Origin: Lineus longissimus
Taxonomy: Eukaryota; Nemertea; Pilidiophora; Heteronemertea; Lineidae
Reading direction: 5' to 3'
DNA length: 64,000 bases
Assembly (NCBI RefSeq): GCF_910592395.1
Contig: NC_088310.1
Location: 3,045,501 to 3,109,500 of the forward strand
Each line of letters begins with the position of its first letter. Position 1 is the stretch's first letter. Under the pieces are notes generated by a model. It had not been told where the DNA came from. It was given only the letters and a program-made list of their open reading frames with translations, and did no database searches. Positions 46,051-56,416 of the stretch are shown one piece after another. The translations under genes and the position numbers were made by a program.

Positions 46051-48555
46051 CTAGCGTCTTGGAAGTAGCGCAAGTATCAACTGCCTCCAGAAGAGCTGGC
46101 GTCGTCTGCGCAAGGATCCCCCACAGCATCCACCATCAGTCACAGTCGGCCATTTAAAACATGGCCGCTGCTTCGCAAGCGCTTTTAGTTCTCGTGGCAA
46201 ATCTCGCAGGCGGATATCATTAATGAGGACGAGGATGAATCGAATGTTATGTATCTCCTGCCTGGTAAGATTGGCGAACACCTCATGCCAGAGATCCTGT
46301 TTGAAGTGGTTTGAGACGAGGAGGAGCGTACAGTAGCACTGGTTACGAAAATCACGAATTTGCTGGGACAGTGGGTTTCTCCTTTCTTCACCGGGTACAT
46401 GGATATCATCTGGGTGATTTACTGTAATGTTGAAGTCTCTGCAGTCGGCGATGTTCCCAATGTTCGTATTGATCCATTGCCGGTCAGTGTCATCTCGGAC
46501 ATCGTAGATCAGTTTGACACTTCCGCGGGGCAAGAGAGGCCTACGGTCATCGGATCCTCCAGCACGATGCAGCCTCCTTATAGCCATGATGTACTTAAGA
46601 TCATCGTGAAAACAACAACAGAGTGTAACAATTACAGTAATTAGCACTAATGCGGCGGCAGCAGACGTTAACTCAATGCCGTGACTACAGACAAATCCAC
46701 TACTGGGAAAGTCCTCAATTCTCAAGTTTTTGCCGTAATACTCAATGGGCGTTAAACAGACTGCTTTGTCCATATCACTCACCTTCATCTGTGAGTCGTC
46801 GTTCAATCCATGGAGCCACTCTGCGAACAACCTCAGCTGACAATCACACGCGAAAGCATTCTGGCCTATCAAAAGTTGTGAGAGGCTTTGTGGAAAGAAC
46901 CTTCCATTGGTACCGACCACTGTAGTAATCTTATTGTCGTGCAGGTTTAGGAACTTCAGGTTATTCAGGTTTTCAAACCATGCTGAGAATAAGTATCCAA
47001 TCTCATTTGACTGGAAGTTCAGGTGAGTGAGATTGCGGAGGTTTTTAATCAAACCTGCTGAAATATGACGATGTGTTATAAACCCCCCGAGGAAATTAAG
47101 GTGACGAATGGTGTTGGCTTGATCAGCGAAAATATTTGCAAAGCCAGGCATCGAAGGATCCATTTCACCAAAATCGGTCCACGAAAGAGACAGGTTCTGT
47201 AGGTTTGTTAGCCCTTTGAAGAAACCCAAGAAGTACTGTTCATTGAAGCAACGGAACAGCCGCAAGTTGTTGTCCAGGGAGAGTTCTCTGATGTTGTTTA
47301 ATCCGTGGAACCAGGAAAGGCTTGAGAAATCTTTCTTGGGTACAGAACATTCACCAATGAATGATCTGAAGAGTTTCAGTGTTTCGAGGTTCTGAAGGGC
47401 CAAATTCTTCTCGAAGCTGAGAGAATCTGGTGAAAGTGGGATGGTAGTGCCACTTAGATCCAAGTAACGCAGGTTTGGCATTGGGATTTCAAATACGATT
47501 GAGCTTACCACGCCATTATATGAAAGGTCTAAGAATCGTACGCTCTTAAGTTTTGACAATGATCTTGTTTCAGCAGCTCCAGAAAAGGTAATGATGTTAT
47601 TGCTCAAGTCTAGATAATCAATAGCACTTGCGTTGAGGACATCGAGATTCTCTCGGGTCCAAAGGGTCCTTGCTAACCTAAGGGTTGCGACCTTTCGACC
47701 TTTGATGGCCGTAACGAGACTTTTGATCAAGGCTGGTTGCATCGTCACTCCGGAGAAATCAAGTTCCTTGAAGCTTCCTAAACCTTCAAACATGTTGGCG
47801 TCAAACGATGTGAAAGCGTTCCACCTGAATATCAGGGATACCCCATCAGGATCATTACACTTGATATTTTTTAGATTATCATTCGTCAGGGATGTTATGC
47901 CAGACTTGGTATAATCGACCAGACATACGGTGGTTGTAGAACCACCACTGAGTGTTGCAGTCGAAAGCCAGTTATTAGAGAGGACTAGTCCGAGCCTTGG
48001 CTGGTTCAGGCCGGGAACGAATGAGTGCAGGTGGTTGCCATTCAGCGACAGATTCCTCAGAGCCAGCAAACCGGTAAATGTATTCTCTTGTAACTCCTTA
48101 GTCTGCAGATCGTTATAGTCCAAGTTCAAGGTTTCTAACTGTTCAAGCCCAGAGAATGCCTGCTGAAGAAGTTCTCCCCAACCTAGATCATTCCCGCTGA
48201 GGTCCAAGTTACGCAGCTTCTTCAATGACTTAAATGTCCCTGCGTTAATGTGCTTGATTTCGCATAGTTCGAACGACAAGTTCACCAAACCTGGATGGCC
48301 TTCGAATATGGTAGAGTTGAGCTTTATACTTCCTTTGTTAGTCTCTCCCGATTTGCAGCCGAAAATATCGATAGCTATGAAATTGTCGTCTGTCGTATTT
48401 ACCAGGTAGTTAAGTATATCGTCAATGTTCGGTTCTAGGCATTTTAATTTTGAAGTGTCCGTTTCGATATCGTGCTGCTTCTGGCAGCCACTGGGTACCA
48501 CATCCCCCGCTGTAACCACGAAAAGTGTCATGGCTACTGCCACATTTTGCCACAT
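46051..48555 (-). CDS. Toll-like receptor, intronless, with divergent TIR domain
   Basis: Innate immune receptor of 834 residues in one exon. A signal peptide (MWQNVAVAMTLFVVTAG) is followed by about 15 or more leucine-rich repeats (LRNLDLSGNDL, LETLNLDYNDL, VRFLDLSYNGV, LKFLNLHDNKI among them) and one C-terminal cysteine cap (FACDCQLRLFAEWL...AVCLTP). The single cap fits the vertebrate-type, single-cysteine-cluster TLR architecture. A membrane helix (about 625-648, SAAAALVLITVIVTL) comes next. The TIR domain (about 680-834) has box 1 as KLIYDVRDDTDRQW, box 2 as HPDDIHVPGE and box 3 as FW. Box 1 lacks the usual F(V/I)SY, so adaptor binding may differ. The tail is very basic (SLRRRRQLFWR). Intronless TLRs are common in expanded invertebrate families. 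Confidence 0.9.
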   Translation of the reverse strand: MWQNVAVAMTLFVVTAGDVVPSGCQKQHDIETDTSKLKCLEPNIDDILNYLVNTTDDNFIAIDIFGCKSGETNKGSIKLNSTIFEGHPGLVNLSFELCEIKHINAGTFKSLKKLRNLDLSGNDLGWGELLQQAFSGLEQLETLNLDYNDLQTKELQENTFTGLLALRNLSLNGNHLHSFVPGLNQPRLGLVLSNNWLSTATLSGGSTTTVCLVDYTKSGITSLTNDNLKNIKCNDPDGVSLIFRWNAFTSFDANMFEGLGSFKELDFSGVTMQPALIKSLVTAIKGRKVATLRLARTLWTRENLDVLNASAIDYLDLSNNIITFSGAAETRSLSKLKSVRFLDLSYNGVVSSIVFEIPMPNLRYLDLSGTTIPLSPDSLSFEKNLALQNLETLKLFRSFIGECSVPKKDFSSLSWFHGLNNIRELSLDNNLRLFRCFNEQYFLGFFKGLTNLQNLSLSWTDFGEMDPSMPGFANIFADQANTIRHLNFLGGFITHRHISAGLIKNLRNLTHLNFQSNEIGYLFSAWFENLNNLKFLNLHDNKITTVVGTNGRFFPQSLSQLLIGQNAFACDCQLRLFAEWLHGLNDDSQMKVSDMDKAVCLTPIEYYGKNLRIEDFPSSGFVCSHGIELTSAAAALVLITVIVTLCCCFHDDLKYIMAIRRLHRAGGSDDRRPLLPRGSVKLIYDVRDDTDRQWINTNIGNIADCRDFNITVNHPDDIHVPGEERRNPLSQQIRDFRNQCYCTLLLVSNHFKQDLWHEVFANLTRQEIHNIRFILVLINDIRLRDLPRELKALAKQRPCFKWPTVTDGGCCGGSLRRRRQLFWRQLILALLPRR

Positions 48556-49984
48556 TTTTTAAGAGGATTCCTGACAGGCTGGGAGTAGCCTAGCCGAGGC
48601 TCATGAGCAAGAGACGCTTTTACACCTGCACGGAAAGAAGATACAAATATATCTGGCCGGGATTTTAATCCATGGTGTTTTAAAATACTCAAAAACAGCA
48701 AGTAAACTTTAAGAAATATTGTTACAAAGTTTAAACCTTGAAGTTCAGTTCAGTTTACGAATAAGCCTACACTCGACTTACTTTTCAATAAAACGATGAC
48801 CGATATAACTGACCTGTATAATAAAACCGTAAAGCCCGCTATTCAAGTCACAAAGATACAAAAACAAACAGGTCATGCCGATTTATTGGCGTTAAGTTGT
48901 TCGTCAGTCCTAAACGTCTGTACCTCTTGATGTGTACAGACGCACAACGCCGATAGATCGGCATAAAGTTTAAAAATGTATCTTTAAGGCGATGTTTCGG
49001 GAAGATGACGATTGGCCATGGCGGACTATAAATGACCTCTCTAAACTCGTTCGGGGCACTTCAACCGTCAGTGAACTTGGGGGGGGGGGGGCACTGATGA
49101 ACACTGATGAACTCTGATTTCTGTTAAATACTTACATTTTATTTCCTGCTCACAGTAATGAACACCAGAGGCCGAGAGAAAGGGCTTACATATTCCACAG
49201 CTAAATATCGCCGACAAAACGGAACATGATGCCAGTCATGAGTGCTTCCTGGTTGATAAAAAAAAAATTTGATGTCTGTGAAATGATGTCGTGGTGTACG
49301 CGCAAATGGATCGGCAATTAGCTTGGTAGATGGTTCGGCGACAGGCGGCGCTTTCGAAATGGCGCTTTCTGTTCGAACTATCATGTAACAATATTGTATA
49401 ACCTCCTCATACTATGTATGTAGTCTTGGAGAATAAAGTTGAATTAAATTGAATTGCTTATTGTTTGCGCGCCACTGTTGCCGGATTTTATAACTAGCTG
49501 CAGCGCTGGTGTACGCGCTTGGTGGATTTTCGATTTTCGATGGTGCGGCATTGATTCGCGAACCAAGATTGGTGGTCCATTTTCAGGTGGTGAACGTGCG
49601 GCTATTGTCTACGATCCATACCTGGAATATGTATTTGATATCAGTTCCCGCGTTATCTGATGGCCTCGGTTTGGTTTACGCTGAGTGGAATATCCGCTGC
49701 AAGCAGGTCAGACTCTATAATAAGGACATGCTCAATATATATATGTATATATACTTATATGTTTATTCGTACTACTTTCCGTTGTACAGATAACAAAAAA
49801 AGGTGCAATAAGACAATACAGAGTTGGGTGCAAATACAAGTTTACAGTAAGGCAAACAAAGTGAAAGGTAAGACTGAGAGTCGAACCCGAAAACCTCTCA
49901 TTCTTGGAGATGATCCTGAAGAAGTTACATTAGTATCTTGAACTATCACAACAAAACTAACACCAAAAACAATACTCCATCAAA
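48556..49984. other. Intergenic region upstream of the TLR gene
   Basis: No gene was found. It should contain the TLR promoter. It holds an imperfect inverted repeat (48879-48966), a 13-G run (49079-49091) and a tRNA-like B box at about 49870-49895 (GGGTTCGACTC on the minus strand). A GAATAAAGTTGAATTAAATT stretch near 49430 resembles the 3' tail of a retroelement. Confidence 0.5.
48879..48966. repeat. Imperfect inverted repeat
   Basis: The left arm, ATGCCGATTTATTGGCGTT, is mirrored by AACGCCGATAGATCGGCAT. An inner pair, GTCTGTACC and TGTACAGAC, sits near the centre. It is probably a small MITE remnant. Confidence 0.65.
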
Positions 49985-50412
49985 TCAACCTGTACACAAA
50001 AAGTTAATTATCATGTCTATTTCCTCTTTTGTGAGAATTTGATCCCCTGCCTCCCGCATTTCAAGCAATTCCCTAACTTGGATGGCAACCCTATTATGCC
50101 CCAATCCCCAAATTTCCCTATTGATGTCCCTTAGCATTATACATGTACATTCATCAGGCAGCTGATCCAATTCCAGTTGTACTTTTGTAACACCATAGTT
50201 AGACTTTTCCCCACTGGTGAGACGCTCCCGGCAAATAATAATCCAACTGTAACCTTTACGAGTGTATTTCCTGATTTCCGCAGTCCATTGATGAATTTTA
50301 CGAACCTTTTCTCCAATTGAGTTTGAACGCTGCAGTCCTTTATAATGGCTGGTAACAGGTCATTATGAGTGCGATAAGGCAAACACAAAATCTGACGAAT
50401 ACATATAGCCAT
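49985..50412 (-). pseudogene. Non-LTR retrotransposon fragment (C-terminal part of a reverse-transcriptase ORF)
   Basis: The minus-strand reading CLPYRTHNDLLPAIIKDC...QLEKRFVKFINGLRKSGN resembles the region after the reverse-transcriptase domain of CR1/L2/RTE-type LINE proteins, where a typical string is LP..TH..LL followed by QL..R...F...L..S.N. The reading changes frame near 50195-50210 and continues as DQLPDECTCIMLRDINREIW to a stop. The 5' end is missing, so this is a truncated dead copy. The call rests on pattern memory, not on a search. Confidence 0.55.
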
Positions 50413-50546
50413 AAACTATTTCCGGGATGGAGAGGCATCCGTGATTGACTGGATAGCAATCCAAAAGAAACAACCCCAAGCATGTTGTCTGTTGGACAAC
50501 TAACTACATGTAGCTATATAGCTCACGCTGACCACATGGGCTCCAT

Positions 50547-51383
50547 GAATGTAGGTAATAAAGGCACTGGAAAAAAAGGTACGGAAAAAAGGCACTAGGT
50601 AAAAAAGGCACTGGAAAAAAGTCACTAGGTAAAAAAGGCACTAGGAAAAAAAGGCTCTAGGAAAAAAGGCACTAGGTAAAAAAGGCATTGGAAAAAAAGG
50701 CACCAGGAAAAAAAGGCACTGGGTAAAAAGGCACTGGAAAAAAAGGCAATGGAAAAATGGCACCAGAAAAAATGTATGGGAAATCTCTGAGAAATCTCTA
50801 CTACATAGATAAAAAATAAAAATAAAAATTTCTATGTGCATTTCTATGTGTAGTTTTTTCTACATCAACCGAATACTGGGTGGTCCAAAAAAACGGAACA
50901 GCCTATTTTCAGTTCCCTCCGACCAGAAAAACTAGCCTTCTTATAGGTAGGGAATCCTTATAAAAAATGATACAAAGATCATCCGATTTGGTCCAGTAGT
51001 TTAATCAAGTTAGATTCAGGGTTCCCTCACCAATAACCTATTTCTACAAGATACAATAGTTTATCACAAGAGTGGCTATTGACATCTAGCAAAACATTCT
51101 TGATGAGTCTCATTGCAGTTTTATTGGTGAGAAAGACTTGGAAGCACATTACACATAGCACATTACACATATAGAAATGCACGGGGGGGGGGCACCCCAA
51201 ATGAATTTTTCACCTAGGGATTTCCTGGTGCCTTTTTTTCAGTGCCTTTTTTACCTAGTATAGCGATTTCCTGGTGCCTTTTTTTCCAGTGCCTTTTTTT
51301 CCAGTGCCTTTTTACCTAGTGCCTTTTTTTCCGTACCTTTTTTTCCAGTGCCTTTTTTTCCAGTGCCTTTATTACCGTCTACC
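50547..51383. mobile_element. Inverted-repeat element with subrepeat-rich termini and 9-bp flanking duplication
   Basis: The left arm (about 50547-50800) is an irregular array of AAAAAAGGCACTAGG-type words after GTAGGTAATAAAGGCACTGG. The right arm (about 51215-51383) is the inverse, ending CCAGTGCCTTTATTACCGTC then TACC. The word GGGCTCCAT stands directly outside both ends (50538-50546 and 51384-51392), consistent with a 9-bp target-site duplication. No ORF. TIRs built of subrepeats with a 9-bp duplication recall Mutator-like fold-back elements; that assignment is inference. Confidence 0.75.
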
Positions 51384-51499
51384 GGGCTCCATCGATGGCC
51401 ATTGATTGGCATTTTGGAATCCTGCCCCTCATGGCTAAAACCAATTGGTGACTTCGTGTAACTTAATATGGCCTGCCTGACAACTGGCTAAAGACTCCC

Positions 51500-51505
51500 T
51501 TTATT
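51500..51505 (-). promoter_or_regulatory. Polyadenylation signal, LicD-like gene
   Basis: TTTATT on the plus strand (AATAAA on the coding strand) lies about 20 bp after the stop codon of the LicD-like gene. Confidence 0.45.
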
Positions 51506-51523
51506 TTAAACCACGCAATCAGC

Positions 51524-52480
51524 CTAAGGTCCGACCGTGCTATTATTATAATCCAACGTTGACCTTAACCGTTCTAAGCTATAAGGTGAAGACAGATTCT
51601 CTTCAAGTTCGTCTACATTAACCACATGTAACACTTTGTCTCCCTTCATAAGGGTTTCCCGCATCTTTCCATTCACAAACTTTCTGTGCACAAAGGGATA
51701 AACATCCTTAAGTGTTTCACATTTGACGTAAGTTACCAAATTTGCAGCCGTTTCAACTTTATGGCTGTAAATCCAAGACGAACAGGTATCCGTTTTCCCA
51801 AAGACCTTGTACAAAACGGATAACGTATTATGAGGTGAATTGACCATAAGACTCTCAAAAGGGCGTTTATGTAACGGAAAGACATCGGTTAGTTTGTACT
51901 TTATTGATATCCAGAACGAGTTCATATCCCAGAGATGAGTCGAATTATGGCCGAAAAAGGTCACATCAACGAATGGCCAGCCCCATTTCTTTCCTTTGAC
52001 GATCTTCGTATCTTTTCTATGAAACTTCACCACACACCCCGTATCATATATAACAAAGTCAGGTTCTAAGACCTTCAAGGCTTGAATGACCGCCCCCCGC
52101 CTATCATAGTCTATCATGATGTCAATGTCATCATCCCAGGCCATCATGGCGTGATGTCGCCAAGACCCCAACAATGTCCCGCCGTACACAAGATATGTGA
52201 AATTCCCCTCGTCCAAGACTGGTAACAACACCTTTAAGAGTGAAACGAGTTGCGCTCTATCTTTTTCGCTGATACTATTCCGTAATAGATCATCCGGTGT
52301 CCAGTAACCGCCATAGAGATCCAGCAGGTTAACAATGCCGACCCAGACCCACGGAAAAAGAACGTTCAAGATATATAATAATATGACAGTTGTGATGGAG
52401 AGACCTGCAATTAGATACCTCAACACGAGATGGCGTTTCGAGCACCTGTAGCAGAACTTCATCTCGGATAGAGTCGGCAT
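51524..52480 (-). CDS. LicD/fukutin-like type II membrane protein
   Basis: A 318-residue intronless protein. An N-terminal cytosolic tail is followed by one membrane helix (about residues 19-45, LRYLIAGLSITTVILLYILN), giving Golgi-type type II topology. The lumenal part contains YGGTLLGSWRHH and WDDDIDIMIDYDRR, the GTLLG...R and DDDID signature of the LicD family. That family is a nucleotidyltransferase-like fold including bacterial phosphocholine transferase LicD and the animal fukutin/FKRP ribitol-phosphate transferases. Asp residues of DDDID would bind the metal. The later KGKKWGWPFVDVTFF segment also fits the family. The substrate (phosphocholine, ribitol phosphate or other) cannot be told. 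The family is well supported; close orthology to FKRP or fukutin is not implied. Confidence 0.85.
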   Translation of the reverse strand: MPTLSEMKFCYRCSKRHLVLRYLIAGLSITTVILLYILNVLFPWVWVGIVNLLDLYGGYWTPDDLLRNSISEKDRAQLVSLLKVLLPVLDEGNFTYLVYGGTLLGSWRHHAMMAWDDDIDIMIDYDRRGAVIQALKVLEPDFVIYDTGCVVKFHRKDTKIVKGKKWGWPFVDVTFFGHNSTHLWDMNSFWISIKYKLTDVFPLHKRPFESLMVNSPHNTLSVLYKVFGKTDTCSSWIYSHKVETAANLVTYVKCETLKDVYPFVHRKFVNGKMRETLMKGDKVLHVVNVDELEENLSSPYSLERLRSTLDYNNSTVGP

Positions 52481-52489
52481 TTAAAATGT

Positions 52490-52870
52490 GCTCAGTGCCT
52501 CCTGGTTGATGTGCTTAGTAGTGTGAGAATGAGTTTAGTAGGCTACCTCCTGATGAGACAGTGAAAGAATGAGCTCACTTCCTCCTGGTGAATCAGTGTG
52601 AGAATGTGCTCAGTTCCTCCTGGTGAATTAGTGTAATAATATGCTGAGTTCTTCCTGACCAATTAGTGTTATAATGTGGTCAGTTCCTCTAGGTGAATCA
52701 GTGCGGGAATCAGTGTAATAATGTGCCCGAATTAGTGTAATAATGAGCTTAGTTTCTCCTGTGAGTCAGCGTAATGTGTGCTTATTTCCCCCTGGTGAAT
52801 CAGTTTAATGATGTGCTGTTTTCCTCTTGTTAAATGAAAACTGGTGAATGGAGAGTGCACAGTTCCTCCC
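52490..52870 (+). repeat. Degenerate minisatellite, ~40-45-bp unit, about eight copies
   Basis: Words of the form TCAGTTCCTCCTGGTGAATC, then AGTGT(G/A)A(G/T)AATGTGCT recur across the stretch just upstream of the LicD-like start codon, with strong drift between units. It occupies the place expected for that gene's promoter or 5' UTR. Confidence 0.75.
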
Positions 52871-53061
52871 GGCGAATGAAAGACGCCGTTCCTCAAGGAA
52901 GAATTGAAAACGTCTGAGCCCTCCCTCATGCTTGTACTGTGACCTGAATCCTCACGAAATGCGTGCCAGTTCGCCGATTCCACCAATTACCGCTCGCTGT
53001 CATAAAATCGCGCGTTATCTTGGCAAATGGCTGCTTGACGATCTGAATATAAAACAGTCTA

Positions 53062-53190
53062 TAAATCTTGTCTGATTTTGAGAATAATAGCACGACCTTC
53101 AGCATACACACATGATGGCCAGACGTAATAAATCTTGTCTGATTTTGAGAATAATAGCACGACCTTCAGCATACACACATGATGGCCAGA
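53062..53190 (+). repeat. Tandem duplication of a 62-bp segment
   Basis: The segment beginning TAAATCTTGTCTGATTTTGA and ending CACATGATGGCCAGA occurs at 53062-53123 and again at 53129-53190, identical over its length and separated by five bases. Confidence 0.95.
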
Positions 53191-53211
53191 TTTTATAAAG
53201 GGCCACTATTA

Positions 53212-54131
53212 TGGGCCGTGAAAACCGCAAAAAATCTGTACATGTTTTTGTAAGCGGTCGTCGCTCGCGCAAACTTGTCTTGCATGTTTTTGTGAAAGAG
53301 GACGTCGGAGAACGCGGTCGTATATCAAAACAGACGTTGGGTGGCGCTCGCGCAAACTTCCCTCACATGTTTTTGTGAAAGAGGACGTCGGCGAACGCGG
53401 TCGTATATCAAAACAGACGTTGGGTGGCGCTCGCGCAAACTTCCCTCACATGTTTTTGTGAAAGAGGACGTCGGCGAACGCGGTCGTATATCAAAACAGA
53501 CGTTGGGTGGCGCTCGAGACGGGTCATCCTATTTAGCGTCCAGTGGCGACCAGTGGCGTCCAACGCGAAATAATAGGGTGTATATGGTTAAAAATGTTTT
53601 CAAGCTCCTAAAACACTTTCAATAAACAAGATTTAGAAGTTTGGTGGAGTTTGCAAACCTAGTTTTCTATAAACCCAAGGAACGGCAGCTAAAACAAAAA
53701 TGGCGTCCAGTACTTTTGCTGGACGCATACTAAGATCGTTTTCTGGTGATGATTATTCAAAATCTAGGTTTGCAAACTCCACCAAACTTCTAAATCTTGT
53801 TTATTGAAAGTGTTTTAGGAGCTTGAAAACATTTTTAACCATATACACCCTATTATTTCGCGTTGGACGCCACTGGTGGCCACTGGACGCTAAATAGGAT
53901 GACCCGTCTCGAGCGCCACCCAACGTCTGTTTTTTTATACGACCGCGTTCGCCGACGTCCTCTTTCACAAAAACATGTGAGGGAAGTTTGCGCGAGCGCC
54001 ACCCAACGTCTGTTTTGATATACGACCGCGTTCGCCGACATCCTCTTTCACAAAAACATGCAAGACAAGTTTGCCCGAGCGACGACCGCTTACAAAAACA
54101 TGTACAGATTTTTTGCGGTTTTCCCGGCCCA
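53212..54131. mobile_element. 920-bp fold-back transposon with 83-bp subrepeats
   Basis: The arms at 53212-53667 and 53758-54131 are inverted copies. They start TGGGCCGTGAAAACCGC and end GGTTTTCCCGGCCCA, and both ends are flanked by TA. Each arm holds an 83-bp tandem unit (TTGGGTGGCGCTCGCGCAAA onward); unit starts at 53337, 53420 and 53503 are exactly 83 bp apart. The left arm has one unit more, explaining its ~82 bp greater length. The centre has a small hairpin (GCGTCCAG...CTGGACGC). Open frames of 94-131 residues here are repeat artefacts. No transposase is present. Confidence 0.9.
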
Positions 54132-54471
54132 TACACTATGTTTGCGAACGCATATCGTATCATAACCATATTTCTGTCTAACAATGACATTGTCAATGTG
54201 TGTAGGCCTAAACCCTACTGATTGTAAAGTAGCCCTACATGTATTGGCTATCAATTTGACATTAATTTATATACTGTATGTACATACAATTCATCCCATG
54301 TGTTTAATAACACGTCAATGCCATAGGCGTGTATAAATATTCTCAGCACACTACACAATACTAAAAGCCAAATATTCTCGAAGGGATGCGCTGTGTATTC
54401 AGCGATCAAACAAACGTGTTTGTTTGTACAAGATATCGTGATATCGAAGAAATGTAGAGACAGGGTGACAG

Positions 54472-56282
54472 GGACTCCCTAATCAGAGTTCCAAGTTCCA
54501 TGAAGTTCCAAGTTCCAAGTTCCAAGTTCCAGGGGGGTCATCTCAGAAATGCATTCAATGCCAAAATTCATGATTTCTCGATATATTTAATGTAGGTGGC
54601 GCTTTACTATGCTGATATCTCACAGTTCTTATTGTTGGGAAGTTAAAGGGACTTCCTCCGATAGGTGGCGCCTGACTACATTGACCTTGTGCTGTATCAT
54701 TTGAAGGGGTCTCTGACTGGGAGTTGATGTTAAAGGGAAACAATGCTGTGGACTTCTTCCGATAGGTGGCGCTTGACTACATTTACCTCCTGATAAATCA
54801 TTTAAAGGGGTCTCTCACTGTGAGTTAGAGTGTAAAGCTTGAAAATATACAGTCCCTGTATAATGAACAAGCGGGGAAAAAACTCATTAATAAGATCATG
54901 CCGTCATCCGGGCACTTACTCCAGCGGAGGGTCTAAATTGGCCAATTTGAACTCTGGAATTAGCCCCGGGGCATAAAATTCTATTCAATGCAATGCTGGC
55001 AACGTCCAATGTATCGGTATGTAAAATGTATCGGCTCCCACTTGCAATCCTCAACTCAAGAACATTGACAAGAGAATAAATCTTACCTTTATTTATGCCT
55101 TACAATTTAATACATCTTAGAATTATAACTATTATGTAAGATTTAATTAAACCCTTTCCATCTGTCTTTGATCAACAGGAAGTTTCAATTTTGTCACTAC
55201 AACTGCTTATAAACATGCTCTTTGGTGGTAAAGAATCTGCAAATAAGCTGTCAAGATTGATTGATGAGTAAGGAAGCCTGTTCAGATGCTTGCTAAGGCT
55301 GGCCAAAATTAATTGTCTGTTTGCAGTAACCCTACCCAAGGTATTCATACAGGGTAGGTAGGTTTTTTCTTAATTTTCAGTGATTTTAGTGGTCAAAATC
55401 ATGAGAAAAACTCCAAGATGCTAAAGAAAATTACTAAAATGCCAATAAAACTTTTGGGTATGCATGATTTTGGTGGGTCAGTTGGGGTGACGGCAAACAA
55501 ACAATAAATTTGGGCCAGCCTAATTTTGGGCCTGGCAGACATTGTCAGAGGAAGGATTGGGGGTTGGCAAAATGGCAAGAGAAGGAAGAGTTAAAGGGAG
55601 ACTATAGGCAGCAGCTAGGTAGGCACGTTAAAGTTAGAAAAAGTTGCCAATAGGGGTCTCCCACATCTCACAGTACATCGAAACTATATTCATGATTGTA
55701 TGAGGAACGGTACCTGGGCGAGCCCTCTGTTACATCATATGGAGCAAAAAAAACGGAGTTCAAAACTCACATGACTTCAAAAAGAACTTCTTTGTTCCCT
55801 CTCGGTGCAAACTGTGGAGAACACTGACCGTTCAGAATTTGCATCACAAACAGAACGTCCACACTTTTGTTGCAAAAAAGTGTGGGATACACGGAAAGCC
55901 CCCCTCCGTTGCATGGTGTGGAGAACACTGACAAGGTTAAAAGCACAACAAAAAGAATTGCTGCCCCATCGCACTTCCATCACAAGGTAAATGTATTAAA
56001 GCGCCACCTATCGGAGGAAATCGACAGCATTGTTTCCCTCTAACATTAACTCCCAGTGACAGACCCCTTTAAATGATGCATCACCAGGTCAATGTAGTCA
56101 AGCGCCACCTATCAGAAGAAGTCTACAGCATTGTTTCCCTTTAACTTCCCAACAATAACAACTGACATTTCTTTACGTCTATCAAGAAATCATGAATTTT
56201 GAGATGGCCCCCCTGGAACTTGGAACTTGGAACTTGGAACTTGGAACTTCATGGAACTTGGAACTCTGATTAGGGAGTCCCT
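54472..56282. mobile_element. 1.8-kb non-autonomous DNA transposon with long terminal inverted repeats
   Basis: The two ends are perfect inverses over AGGGACTCCCTAATCAG. Each continues with a 7-bp array (AAGTTCC repeated), then CCCCCCTGG and further mirrored blocks with GATAGGTGGCGC, GGGAAACAATGCTGT and AAAGGGGTCT to about 330 bp inside each end (54472-54800 and 55985-56282). The interior (54800-55985) has no ORF. No clear target-site duplication was found, so the true outer limits may be slightly different. Confidence 0.85.
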
Positions 56283-56416
56283 CACTGACACAGCGTGCCT
56301 TGAAGCGAGAGTCACAATCGGAGCTCCAGACAGCGTTATTTTTTGTACGTGGCCAATACTTTCCAATGCAGGCTATTTACATTCTCTCCATCAAAGGAAA
56401 ATGTCGGGGATATTGT

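Noticed and set aside
53801-54196. 131-residue minus-strand frame with repeated Arg/Thr-rich text (and similar frames at 53341-53625 and 53853-54041)
   Set aside because: It lies wholly in the fold-back element and reads through its 83-bp subrepeats; the repeated protein text reflects DNA repetition.
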